From assembly GCA_003539625.1 (NCBI GenBank), contig DPOU01000008.1, positions 1 to 64,000 on the forward strand: a stretch of 64,000 nucleotides of DNA, in the 5' to 3' direction. The position numbers were made by a program, and so were the translations under genes. Below the pieces are notes generated by a model. That model did no database searches. It had not been told where the DNA came from and saw nothing but the letters and a program-made list of their open reading frames with translations. Positions 33,692 through 42,012 of the stretch are shown in pieces (position 1 is the stretch's first letter; every line of letters starts with the position of its first letter). Origin of the DNA: Acholeplasmatales bacterium. Its GTDB lineage: Bacteria > Bacillota_I > Bacilli_A > ML615J-28 > CAG-313.

Positions 33692-33889
33692 GCCTAGAGA
33701 GTTCGCCTTTTCACGTATATTTTTTGCGACCCGAACAGAACTACTTAGGAAACAAAGTAATAGTGGAGTTGAAAGCCTGCTACGAGTAGGAATCCCGATC
33801 TATTAATTTAAGTTTACCACCTTATTTTTAGATGCGGTTGCGCATCTTGTGATAACGGCTCATCTGGGTATAATTTAGGAGGTTTAAAG
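33692..33889 (+). ncRNA. Structured 5' leader of unknown class
   Basis: The region is visibly less AT-rich than other intergenic DNA here and holds several stems. CCTA..AGTTC (near 33693-33704) pairs with GAACT..TAGG (near 33745-33757). CCTGCT-ACG-AGTAGG is a hairpin near 33776-33791, and GATGCG-GTTG-CGCATC is a perfect hairpin near 33829-33844. AGATG before that last hairpin could pair instead with a second CATCT near 33861, an alternative fold close to the GGAGG. I compared it by memory with TPP, SAM, lysine, cobalamin, M-box, ydaO, ykkC, glycine, T-box and 6S patterns and found no match. Confidence 0.6.
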
Positions 33890-34402
33890 ATGAAAGTAGA
33901 AAAACTTAGAAAAACTTGTGGCTACATCTTATATATAAAAAGTATAATAGCTTTAGTAGTAACAATCATCCTTATTTTTGGTGGAATCACTATGGCTATT
34001 ATGGGAAAACATATGGTAGATAATCCAGGACAAGGTGATAAAACTGGTTTTGAAGGTGCCGTAGGTTCATGCTCAACAGCTTTTTTTGGTGCGCTTGGAA
34101 TAGTGTTTGGAATTGTTTCAATAGTTGTAGGTTGCTTGCTGACTCTAGATGCAATTTTTAGTATGATTCATTCAAGAAGAATTTTAAGAAATGATAGCGA
34201 TATTGCTAAATCAATAAAGGTTTGTATTGCTACTGAAATAGTATCTGTTATTGTAGGAATATTTATAACTGTAGCAGGCATAGCAAATATCAAAGAAGCA
34301 GTAGGAATAATTTTATTAGTTATCGCAATAATATTGATTGCTCAATCAATTGCAACAATAGTGTTATTATCTAAATTAAAGAAATTAAATAGTGTTAATT
34401 AA
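33890..34402 (+). CDS. Four-helix membrane protein downstream of structured leader
   Basis: 170 aa, TAGGAGG ribosome binding site. Four membrane helices: ILYIKSIIALVVTIILIFGG, a second at about 62-90 (FFGALGIVFGIVSIVVGCLL), VCIATEIVSVIVGIFITVAG and AVGIILLVIAIILIAQSI. Between helices 1 and 2 lies a Gly-rich extracytoplasmic loop (VDNPGQGDKTGFEGAVGSCS). No family recognised. The long folded leader suggests expression controlled by a metabolite, ion or protein. Confidence 0.65.
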   Translation: MKVEKLRKTCGYILYIKSIIALVVTIILIFGGITMAIMGKHMVDNPGQGDKTGFEGAVGSCSTAFFGALGIVFGIVSIVVGCLLTLDAIFSMIHSRRILRNDSDIAKSIKVCIATEIVSVIVGIFITVAGIANIKEAVGIILLVIAIILIAQSIATIVLLSKLKKLNSVN

Positions 34403-34413
34403 CACTATTTTTT
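34388..34413 (+). terminator. Terminator overlapping the 33890 gene end
   Basis: AATAGTGTT and AACACTATT stem around AATT, then T6. The stop codon is inside the hairpin. Confidence 0.85.
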
Positions 34414-34434
34414 ATAAATAGAGGAGTTTAAATT

Positions 34435-34935
34435 ATGTTTGAAATAAGAAGAGGAATGCCCGAAGACGCTGAAAAAATAATAAAATATCTTAAAATAATT
34501 GGTACTGAAACTGATAATTTAACTTTTGATGGTGGTATAAGTTTTACTGTTGAACAAGAAAGAGAGTATCTAAATATGGTATATAATTCTTCTCGTAGTT
34601 TATACCTTATTGCAGTAGAAAATGATGAGGTAATCGGTTGTGCTTCTCTTGATACTAGTCTTCGTGAAAGATTAAAACATAGGGGTTCACTTGGTGTATC
34701 AGTACAAAAGAAAGCTTGGGGTAAACATATTGGTTCAAGGTTAATGGAAGAACTTCTAAAGTTTGCAAAAGATACTGCAGGATTAGAAATAATTATGTTA
34801 GAAGTTAGAAGTGACAATGAGAGAGCAATAAATTTATACAAAAAATTTGGTTTTAAAAAACTATGTACCTTAGAAGGTTATATGAAAATTAAGGGTGAAT
34901 TAACTGATTGTGACCTAATGATGTTAAAATTGTAA
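34435..34935 (+). CDS. GNAT-family N-acetyltransferase
   Basis: 166 aa, starting FEIRRGMPEDAEKIIKYL in the usual N-terminal strand-helix. The acetyl-CoA-binding motif A is VSVQKKAWGKHIGSRLMEEL (Q/RxxGxG/A type) and motif B is LEVRSDNERAINLYKKFGF. The EGYMKIKGELTDCDLMML end is typical of acetyltransferases that modify small molecules or protein N-termini. Substrate unknown. The gene starts about 20 bp after a terminator and may depend on read-through. Confidence 0.9.
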   Translation: MFEIRRGMPEDAEKIIKYLKIIGTETDNLTFDGGISFTVEQEREYLNMVYNSSRSLYLIAVENDEVIGCASLDTSLRERLKHRGSLGVSVQKKAWGKHIGSRLMEELLKFAKDTAGLEIIMLEVRSDNERAINLYKKFGFKKLCTLEGYMKIKGELTDCDLMMLKL

Positions 34936-34952
34936 TCACATAAATATAAGTG

Positions 34953-34985
34953 AAGGATTGCTAGTTAAATGGTTAAATCCTTTTT
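34953..34985 (+). terminator. Terminator after GNAT gene
   Basis: AAGGATT and AATCCTT arms around a partly paired middle, then T5. Confidence 0.65.
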
Positions 34986-35094
34986 ATTTTATAGTATTAT
35001 AATTGGAAAAAAAAGGTATTTGTGTTAAAATTATGATAGATAAATAAATTTTGTTAAATACTAATAGTAAGTTATATATAGGAGGAATACAAAT

Positions 35095-36858
35095 ATGAAA
35101 TGGGATTTAACTTATCATTTTAAAAATCAAGAAGAGTTTGAAAAAGCTTTAGAAGAAGTTAACCAAATGGTTGCTAAATTCGGCGAATATGAAGGTAAAC
35201 TTAATAATGAGGAATCATTTGTTGAATATTGTTTACTATCAAAAAAATTTGAAGAAGATGCTTCTAGAGTATACCAATATGCATCTTTAAAAAGCGATTT
35301 AAATAAGAAAGATGTTGAAAATGCGGCAGCGCTAAATCGTTGTCAAATGGCTTTATATACATTATCAGAAGTAAGATCATTTGCTGACCCAGAAATATTA
35401 TCAGTAGGTGAAGAAAAGATAATGGGCTTTATTAATAATCATAAAGAAATAGAAGAAGTTAGATTTGCTATGCAAAAACTATTTAGAGGTAGCAAACATG
35501 TACTAGATGCTGGAAGTGAAAGATTGCTATCATTGTTTGCACCAGTAACTTCATCAGGTGCCGATTTATATAGTGCACTTGCGGTAGGAGATAGTAAAGG
35601 TGTAGATGTAAAATTAAAGAATAAAGAAGTTGTTAGTGTAACGCAAGGAAATTACATTTCTTTAATTGCAAATTCAAAAGAAGCAAGCGACCGTAAAAAA
35701 ATATTTGAAGCTGTTTATAAAACATATGATGAACATAAAAATACATACGCTACTATCTATAACAATGTATTACAAGATAATAAAGCAAATGCCAAAGCTC
35801 GCAATTATGAATCTGTATTAGAAAGCTTTTTATATGATAACAATATACCTACTTCAGTATTTACTAACTTAATTGATGTTGCTGGAAATAATAATAAAGC
35901 TTTAAAGAAATACATCAAACTTAGAAAAAAAGCTTTAGGATTAAAGACCTATCATACATATGATCGTTTCTTAGAATTAGCTCATTCTAATAAACAATAT
36001 AGTTATGAAGATGCTAAAAATTTATTCTTTACTTCAATAAAAGATTTCCCAGAAGATTTCAAAGCAAAAGCTCACGAAGTATTAAGAGAAGGCTTTGTTG
36101 ATGTTGAAGAAAGATTAGGAAAAAGAACTGGTGCATATTCATCAAGTGTTGCTAATCTTCATCCATTTATTTTACTTAACTATGATAATACGCTAGACAG
36201 TGTATTCACAGTTGCTCATGAAGCAGGTCATTCAATTCATTCAATGTATTCTGCTGAAACGCAACCTACAATGTTACAAGATTACACAATATTTGTTGCG
36301 GAAATAGCTTCAACATTTAATGAACATGCATTGTTAGATTATTTCTTAACTCTTCCTAATGCAACAAAAGAAGAAAAAATAATGGTTATTCAAAAAGCAA
36401 TTGATGAAATAGTTGGAACATTCTATCGTCAAACATTATTTGCTGAATATGAATATCTCGCAAATAAAGAAGTTGCCGAAAATAAACCAATTAACCATCA
36501 AGTATTATCACAAATTATGATTGATTTATATAAGAAGTATTATGGATTAGATATAACTAAAGAAAACTTAAAACAATACGTTTGGGCATATATACCTCAT
36601 CTATTCTATACACCATTCTATGTATATCAATATGCTACATCTTTTGCCGCAAGTTTCAAACTTTATAAAGATGTAAAAGAAAATGTACCTGGTGCCTTTG
36701 AAAAATATACAAATTTACTAAAATCAGGGGGATCTAAATACCCTGTAGAACAAGTAAAAGAAGCAGGTGTTGACTTCACTAAAAAAGATGCATATATGGC
36801 AGTTGTCGAACGTATGGAAACACTTGTTGATGAATTAGAAAAATTATTGGAGGAATAA
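35095..36858 (+). CDS. pepF: Oligoendopeptidase F (M3B)
   Basis: 587 aa, normal family length; TAGGAGG site. The zinc motif HEAGH is at 375-379 (HExxH) in FTVAHEAGHSIHSMYS, and IFVAEIASTFNEHALLDY supplies the third ligand Glu. N-terminal helical prolyl-oligopeptidase-like region (EEDASRVYQYASLKSDLN) and C-terminal YQYATSFAASFKLYKD are typical. Cytoplasmic metallopeptidase that degrades oligopeptides. rmuC follows 7 bp later with a site inside the end of pepF, so they are probably co-transcribed. Confidence 0.95.
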   Translation: MKWDLTYHFKNQEEFEKALEEVNQMVAKFGEYEGKLNNEESFVEYCLLSKKFEEDASRVYQYASLKSDLNKKDVENAAALNRCQMALYTLSEVRSFADPEILSVGEEKIMGFINNHKEIEEVRFAMQKLFRGSKHVLDAGSERLLSLFAPVTSSGADLYSALAVGDSKGVDVKLKNKEVVSVTQGNYISLIANSKEASDRKKIFEAVYKTYDEHKNTYATIYNNVLQDNKANAKARNYESVLESFLYDNNIPTSVFTNLIDVAGNNNKALKKYIKLRKKALGLKTYHTYDRFLELAHSNKQYSYEDAKNLFFTSIKDFPEDFKAKAHEVLREGFVDVEERLGKRTGAYSSSVANLHPFILLNYDNTLDSVFTVAHEAGHSIHSMYSAETQPTMLQDYTIFVAEIASTFNEHALLDYFLTLPNATKEEKIMVIQKAIDEIVGTFYRQTLFAEYEYLANKEVAENKPINHQVLSQIMIDLYKKYYGLDITKENLKQYVWAYIPHLFYTPFYVYQYATSFAASFKLYKDVKENVPGAFEKYTNLLKSGGSKYPVEQVKEAGVDFTKKDAYMAVVERMETLVDELEKLLEE

Positions 36859-36865
36859 AATAAAA

Positions 36866-38179
36866 ATGATTGAATTAGTATTGGCAATTATTACAATTGC
36901 GTTAGTAGTAATATCACTAACTTTAAATATAATCATACTAATTAAAAATTCTCAAAAACAACATGTTAATACTAATCAAGATGAAAGCATAAAAGAAATT
37001 ACCGGATTAATTAGTAAGGATTTAGATGATAAACTATCTAAGTTAAGAATCGAATTAAATACTAGTCTAAGTAATTTTCAATCATCATTATCAACAATGA
37101 CAAAAAATGAATTCACTGGTCAAAATACTCAACAAAAACAAAATTTTGATAGTATGATTCAAAGTATTACTAGTAATTTAAAAACCTTTAATGATACATT
37201 ATTAAATAATACAACCACAAGTGAAAATAAACTTGAAAATATTAGAACAACAGTTGAAAAATCAATTCAATCTCTTCAACAAGATAACAGTAAAAAATTA
37301 GATGAAATGCGTCAAGTTGTTGATGAAAAATTACAAAAGACTTTAGATGATAAACTTGCTCAATCATTTGATATGGTAACCAAGAGCCTTCAAAAAGTTT
37401 ATGAATCAATAGGTGAAATGCAAACCCTTGCTTCAAGCGTAGGCGATTTAAAGAAAGTATTAAGTAATGTAAAAACTAGAGGTATTTTGGGTGAAACTCA
37501 ATTAGGCAATATTTTAGAACAAATTCTTTCAAGTGAACAATATGACACAAATGTTGTAACTAAAAAAGGCTCAAAAGATCCAGTTGAATTTGCGATAAAA
37601 ATGCCAGGTAAAGATAATAGTTTTATATATCTACCAATAGATGCCAAATTCCCAATGGATACATATCAGACAGTTCTAGATGCATATGAGACTTCAAATA
37701 GTGATAATGTTAAGAGTGCCATAACAGCTTTAAATACTAAAATTAAAAAATTTGCTAAAGACATTCATGATAAATATATTGATGTACCAAATACAACTGA
37801 TTTTGGTATAATGTTTTTGCCAATTGAAGGACTATATGCAGAAGTAGTAAAAAGTGGAGTAACCGAAACTTTACAACGCGATTACAAGATTGTTGTAGCA
37901 GGACCAACAACAATGGCAGCTTTATTAAATAGTTTGCAAATGGGATTTAAGACTCTAGCAATTCAACAAAGATCACAAGAAGTTTGGAAGATATTAGGGG
38001 CTGTAAAAACTGAATTTGATAATTTTGAAGAAGTTTTAACAAAGACCCAAGAACGAATTAACCAAGCATCTGATCAATTAGAAAAATTAGTTGGAACTAG
38101 AACTAGAAAGATTCAAAAACGTTTAGATGATGTTACAAAATTAACTCAAGAAGAAGCAACAAAATTATTAGATGAATAA
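36866..38179 (+). CDS. rmuC: DNA recombination protein RmuC
   Basis: 437 aa. An N-terminal membrane helix (LVLAIITIALVVISLTLNII) is followed by a long coiled coil (about 40-190, with many Lys/Glu/Gln heptads). The RmuC core has VKTRGILGETQLGNILEQIL, PIDAKFPMDTYQ, FGIMFLPIEGLYAEVV and YKIVVAGPTTMAALLNSLQM, with a PD-(D/E)xK-like nuclease core inferred for the family. RmuC limits inversions at short inverted repeats. The anchor and coiled coil fit the standard architecture. Confidence 0.93.
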   Translation: MIELVLAIITIALVVISLTLNIIILIKNSQKQHVNTNQDESIKEITGLISKDLDDKLSKLRIELNTSLSNFQSSLSTMTKNEFTGQNTQQKQNFDSMIQSITSNLKTFNDTLLNNTTTSENKLENIRTTVEKSIQSLQQDNSKKLDEMRQVVDEKLQKTLDDKLAQSFDMVTKSLQKVYESIGEMQTLASSVGDLKKVLSNVKTRGILGETQLGNILEQILSSEQYDTNVVTKKGSKDPVEFAIKMPGKDNSFIYLPIDAKFPMDTYQTVLDAYETSNSDNVKSAITALNTKIKKFAKDIHDKYIDVPNTTDFGIMFLPIEGLYAEVVKSGVTETLQRDYKIVVAGPTTMAALLNSLQMGFKTLAIQQRSQEVWKILGAVKTEFDNFEEVLTKTQERINQASDQLEKLVGTRTRKIQKRLDDVTKLTQEEATKLLDE

Positions 38180-38184
38180 TAAAT

Positions 38185-38223
38185 AAAGGTAGAATTCTTA
38201 CAAAATAAATTCTACCTTTTTTT
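38185..38223 (+). terminator. Terminator of pepF-rmuC
   Basis: AAAGGTAGAATT and AATTCTACCTTT perfect 12-bp stem, then T-run. Confidence 0.9.
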
Positions 38224-38327
38224 CATATTTATTAGTATAATTGAAACTTAATAATTGGCGAATGCAACTTAGAGTTGCTTGATATTTGTAAATAATTGTA
38301 GTAGAATATTAGTGTAAGGAGGGAAAT

Positions 38328-38774
38328 ATGATAGATTTTTCAAAAGTTGGCAAAGTCATAATGACAAAAAGAAAAGAAAAAAACATGACACAAGATGACC
38401 TTGCTAGTCATTTGTATGTAACAAGACAATTGGTATCAAAATGGGAAAAAGGAATTGGAGTTCCATCAATAGACGTATTGATAGAACTTACAAAACTATT
38501 TTCAATATCAATTGATGAATTACTGTGTCTAAATGAAACAATTGAAATAGATGAATCAAATATATTTAGTGGCCATAATAGATTGTCTATTGTTGAAAAC
38601 ATTATAAATGCCAACATAAAAGTAAACTTACCAAACGTCTTCTATCAGTTTTCACCGACTGAAAGAATGATTGTATTAAAAGCTATAAAGGATAAAAGAA
38701 TAGTTATAGACATTAATGAATTATATCCTAAACTTACACCCGGTGAACAATTATTTTTAACAAAGGAGTATTAG
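38328..38774 (+). CDS. XRE-family HTH protein with repeat-like tail
   Basis: 148 aa, AAGGAGGG site. Residues 5-65 form an XRE helix-turn-helix (KEKNMTQDDLASHLYVTRQL then VSKWEKGIGVPSIDVL). The tail (100-148) contains FYQFSPTERMIV and LYPKLTPGEQLF, which resemble the PFxSRExL units repeated in the next gene's product. The two genes are 1 bp apart. The HTH probably regulates this unit or tethers the partner to DNA; both roles are inferred. Confidence 0.8.
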   Translation: MIDFSKVGKVIMTKRKEKNMTQDDLASHLYVTRQLVSKWEKGIGVPSIDVLIELTKLFSISIDELLCLNETIEIDESNIFSGHNRLSIVENIINANIKVNLPNVFYQFSPTERMIVLKAIKDKRIVIDINELYPKLTPGEQLFLTKEY

Positions 38775-38775
38775 T

Positions 38776-39363
38776 ATGATATTAAAAAAAGTTATTGAAA
38801 ATGATAAAGAAATATATGTGCCTATTAGTTTTGAAGAAGCAGTAAAAATACATGATAAAACACAACTAGTTTTTTCTAGTGAAGATGAAGAGGATGAATT
38901 TGAAGAATATTTGGATGAATTAGAAGAAGCAGAGGAAGAGGAAGAAGACGAAGAAGATGATGATGAAGATTTTTTTGATATAAATAATTTATTTTCAAAA
39001 GGAGAAAAAAAGAGTTCAAATATAATAGCGTTATTACCATTTTTGAGTAGAGAAAAGTTATCAAAAATTGTTGATGGATATATCAACAAAGATCCTAAAT
39101 ATTCAAAGATTAATATAGTTTGTGTATTCCCATTTTTAGGAAGAGAGGAACTTGATAGATTATTTAAAACATTTGTAAATAACGAAGAATTAAATGACAT
39201 GGTAACTAAAATTGTACCATTTGTTTCTAGTAGCACAATAAATGAATTCGTTGATGAATATGTTGAAGGTAAACATCAAAATATTAATATAAAGAAGTTA
39301 TATCCATTTATGTCAAGAGAAGCTATTTCTAAATTATTCGATTATTTAAGTGAAAAAGAATGA
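38776..39363 (+). CDS. Acidic protein with four 30-residue helical repeats
   Basis: 195 aa. Residues 35-68 are an almost pure Glu/Asp tract. Residues 80-195 contain four units with a PF core at 88, 119, 148 and 177: LLPFLSREKLSKIVDGYI, VFPFLGREELDRLFKTFV, IVPFVSSSTINEFVDEYV and LYPFMSREAISKLFDYL. The period is 29-31 residues, suggesting a small helical solenoid. TGA is its stop. No family is recognised. Similar units end the HTH protein encoded just upstream, so they likely interact or diverged together. Confidence 0.75.
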   Translation: MILKKVIENDKEIYVPISFEEAVKIHDKTQLVFSSEDEEDEFEEYLDELEEAEEEEEDEEDDDEDFFDINNLFSKGEKKSSNIIALLPFLSREKLSKIVDGYINKDPKYSKINIVCVFPFLGREELDRLFKTFVNNEELNDMVTKIVPFVSSSTINEFVDEYVEGKHQNINIKKLYPFMSREAISKLFDYLSEKE

Positions 39364-39368
39364 AAAAA

Positions 39369-39401
39369 AGCGGTTAGATATTTAAATATCTAACTGCTTT
39401 T
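39369..39401. terminator. Bidirectional terminator
   Basis: AGCGGTTAGATA and TATCTAACTGCT stem with A-run before and T-run after; shared with convergent thiT. Confidence 0.85.
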
Positions 39402-39403
39402 AC

Positions 39404-39970
39404 TTATTTAGCTTTTTCTTCATCAGGTCTACGCATAATAGCTTCATTAAATGATAGTGGTATTGCAAGAACAATACAACATAAACAGCTAACAGCGTTA
39501 TATGAACCATTATATACAAGTGATTCTGCAAAAGGAGTTGCCCAGTACCAAACACCAGATAAAGTTTGTGATAAAGTCTTTAATGCAAATCCAATAATTA
39601 TACCAGTTACTATATATATGATTTTTAAAGTTTTACTTTCAGTAGTTTTATTGGCAAGAGCAGTAAGAGCACCTACAGCGCCTACTAATAAGTAAGGTAT
39701 AACGTAATCTAACATTACTTGAACAGGGTGAATTAAGTAACTAGATTTTGCCCATATTAATTGAATACTACCAACTAATAAACCACATAGCAAACCACCC
39801 TTAAAGTCATATTTGTATGCGGCAATAAGAATTGGAAGACAAGCAATACTAATACTTCCACCATTAAGCCATGCAAAACTTAAGAAAGCTCCACATAATA
39901 AATCAAAAACTAGTCCTAGTGCAGCAAGAATACTTACTTCGACTATTAAGCGAATTGTGTTTTTTCTCAT
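39404..39970 (-). CDS. thiT: Thiamine ECF transporter S component ThiT
   Basis: 188 aa, six membrane helices, TAGGAGG site. It matches ThiT: VSILAALGLVFDLLCG, the AWLNGGSISIACLPILIAAY helix pair with the conserved Gly-Gly, KYDFKGGLLCGLLVGSIQLI and a late WYWATPFAES that lines the thiamine site. It binds thiamine and works with the shared EcfA/A'/T module encoded elsewhere. A TPP riboswitch with its own terminator precedes it, which confirms the substrate. Confidence 0.95.
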   Translation of the reverse strand: MRKNTIRLIVEVSILAALGLVFDLLCGAFLSFAWLNGGSISIACLPILIAAYKYDFKGGLLCGLLVGSIQLIWAKSSYLIHPVQVMLDYVIPYLLVGAVGALTALANKTTESKTLKIIYIVTGIIIGFALKTLSQTLSGVWYWATPFAESLVYNGSYNAVSCLCCIVLAIPLSFNEAIMRRPDEEKAK

Positions 39971-39980
39971 TTTAACCTCC

Positions 39981-40014
39981 TAAAAAACAAAAATTCTTTG
40001 GTCAATCCAAAGAA
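39981..40014 (-). terminator. Riboswitch-controlled terminator upstream of thiT
   Basis: On the minus strand, TTCTTTGG-ATTGA-CCAAAGAA followed by a U-rich run, directly between the TPP aptamer and the thiT ribosome binding site. Confidence 0.85.
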
Positions 40015-40044
40015 CAGTGCCAAGAAATATGCAACATATTGCAT

Positions 40045-40130
40045 ACTATTCCCTACGCTAGCATTATCTAGATCAGGTTTTGGGTCGTTAACTAAATAAC
40101 CTCTCAGCAGATGCTCCCCATTAGGATATC
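40045..40130 (-). promoter_or_regulatory. TPP riboswitch
   Basis: The minus strand reads GGGGAGC, CTGAGAGG (the THI-box pyrimidine-sensing CUGAGA), GACCC, AACCTGATCTAGATAATG and CTAGCGTAGGGAA, in order. These are the conserved P2-P3 and P4-P5 elements of the TPP aptamer, which binds thiamine pyrophosphate and lowers thiT expression by termination. Confidence 0.95.
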
Positions 40131-40162
40131 AATTCCGCTAACATTATACACTAATTAAAGAA

Positions 40163-40190
40163 AAAGATAAAGCAAGGCGCTTTATCTTTT
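40163..40190 (-). terminator. Terminator of the CHAP lipoprotein gene
   Basis: AAAGATAAAGC and GCTTTATCTTT, 5-nt loop, with a T-rich tail in the minus direction. Confidence 0.85.
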
Positions 40191-40196
40191 ATAATA

Positions 40197-41864
40197 TTAA
40201 TCTACTTTTTGTTTTTCAGCAACTTCAGTCCACCAATATGTACCATCGGCTTTTTGGTCTTTAATCCAACTAAAATCTTCTCTTTCTTTTGAGTATTCAG
40301 GATATTTTGGATGAGCGTATCCAGTAATACGTGCATCATTTAATGACCAACGCTTAATTGCTACTTGGTCTGAAGTATTGCCTTCAATCGTATATAAATA
40401 TTTATCATCAGCATAAATGGCTATACCAGTATGTGACATACCACTACTTAAGAAAAATATAATATCACCAGTAACAGGTTTATAGTTTTCCGCATATTGT
40501 TTACTACTTACGCCACTTTCTAGAGCCTCAGTAAATGTATAATCTTGAACGAAGTGCATAATACCTTTTTCAGTACACCATTTCATACCAGTGTAACAAC
40601 CTTGATATTTACAAAGAATGTCATTAGTTAAACCTGCTTGATACCAACACCAAGATACGAACATTGCACACCAAGGTGCACCATTATTAGGATACCATTC
40701 GCCATATTTTTGAATATTATCGCCCGTTTCATGAGTTCCGTTTTCTTCTAAAGCAACATGAATAAATCTACTAATATAATCAGCTTCACCAATACCAGAT
40801 ACATTTAGATAATAATGTACAACATTTTGTTTATCATTGTTTGGATAAGCATAAATAGAAACATATCCTTCAGAAACTGCAGTAACAACACCACCTTCTG
40901 ATACAACTGCGACTTTGCTATTTGTTGAAACCCAAGTAAGGTTACGGTTGTTACTAGAAAGAGTATTTGTAAGTTGCATAGTTTCGCGAGCTTTCATTGA
41001 GCCATTTGGATTGGCGCCATAAATAACAAGATTTGTTTTAGCATTAACGATGGTTATTTTACAACTTGTAACAATTCTTGGATCTTTCTTAGATGTAAGA
41101 GTAACTGTTTCTGTACCATATCCTATAGCTTTTATAGAATTATCAGAAGCAACTTCTAATATTTTATCACTACCAAATGTAATAGTATAATCAGAGACTG
41201 ATTCTAATGAATCTTTAAAGTATAAGTAACTAATATCATCTTTAGCCATTCTTTCATAAGTTGTATAAACAGTAGGTGCTTTATCAATAACTTCAAAGTT
41301 AAATTCTATGAAATAATTAGGGTCTGAAATTAAGTATGCTTCAACATCAGTATTACCAACAGCTAAAGCTTGTATTCTACCATAATTGTCAATACTTATA
41401 ATATCTTCATCATAAATGATAAATTCAAAATCACTTGGTTCATAATCTTTAAAATCTATATATGTTTGTTGACCTATTTCTAAGTAGTTAATATTAAGTA
41501 CATATTTAATACCATCGCAAGTATTACATCTATCACATATATTTACATGATAAGTATCATCATATAACCAATCATGTCCAAGAGCAGGTATTTCCTTAAA
41601 AGTAGTATAATCACATCTAGAACAAGTATCATAAGCATTATGTCCACTAGTTGTACAATTAGCTTCTACCTTTTCATGATGTACTAAATCATGTCCTAAA
41701 GGTTCTCCTTCAGTGTAACCACATTTTGTACATGTTTTAGGGGCAGTACAAGTTGCTGCAGCATATGTATGACTTGTACAAACCTGATTATTCTTTTTGC
41801 AACTAGTTAGTGTGCAAAAGCTAAAAACTAAAAAGATTGCTAAAAAGCAAATTTTTCTTTTCAT
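40197..41864 (-). CDS. Cys-rich lipoprotein with Ig-like and CHAP domains
   Basis: 555 aa from the ATG at 41864 (GGAGG upstream). Lipobox TLTSC. After it comes a Cys/His-rich block: TCTAPKTCTKCGYTEGEPLG then H, and later CSRCDY...IPALGH and ICDRCNTCDG. Two to three BIG2-like Ig domains follow (IYDEDIISIDNYGRIQALAV, TWVSTNSKVAVVSEGG). The C-terminus is a CHAP-type amidase/endopeptidase: NNGAPWCAMFVSWCWYQAG with the catalytic Cys, and MSHTGIAIY with the His. It is surface-anchored and probably cuts peptidoglycan peptides. Confidence 0.85.
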   Translation of the reverse strand: MKRKICFLAIFLVFSFCTLTSCKKNNQVCTSHTYAAATCTAPKTCTKCGYTEGEPLGHDLVHHEKVEANCTTSGHNAYDTCSRCDYTTFKEIPALGHDWLYDDTYHVNICDRCNTCDGIKYVLNINYLEIGQQTYIDFKDYEPSDFEFIIYDEDIISIDNYGRIQALAVGNTDVEAYLISDPNYFIEFNFEVIDKAPTVYTTYERMAKDDISYLYFKDSLESVSDYTITFGSDKILEVASDNSIKAIGYGTETVTLTSKKDPRIVTSCKITIVNAKTNLVIYGANPNGSMKARETMQLTNTLSSNNRNLTWVSTNSKVAVVSEGGVVTAVSEGYVSIYAYPNNDKQNVVHYYLNVSGIGEADYISRFIHVALEENGTHETGDNIQKYGEWYPNNGAPWCAMFVSWCWYQAGLTNDILCKYQGCYTGMKWCTEKGIMHFVQDYTFTEALESGVSSKQYAENYKPVTGDIIFFLSSGMSHTGIAIYADDKYLYTIEGNTSDQVAIKRWSLNDARITGYAHPKYPEYSKEREDFSWIKDQKADGTYWWTEVAEKQKVD

Positions 41865-42012
41865 AATTCCTCCAGTAATTTTCATTAATTGTTTCTACCA
41901 CTATATTATATCAAAAAAATGTCTAAAAAACAAGATTATATAGACTAGTTATAATGCAATTAAACAAAAAAAATTAAAAAATATTGTATAATAATTATGT
42001 GAGGTGTTAATG

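Noticed and set aside
33692..33889. 6S RNA or tmRNA
   Set aside because: No long hairpin joining both ends with a central bubble, no tmRNA-like ends and no terminator before the ribosome binding site of the next gene.
38757..39236. Minus-strand frame with a long poly-Ser run
   Set aside because: It is the mirror of the Glu/Asp tract of the gene on the plus strand, which has a good ribosome binding site and clear repeats.
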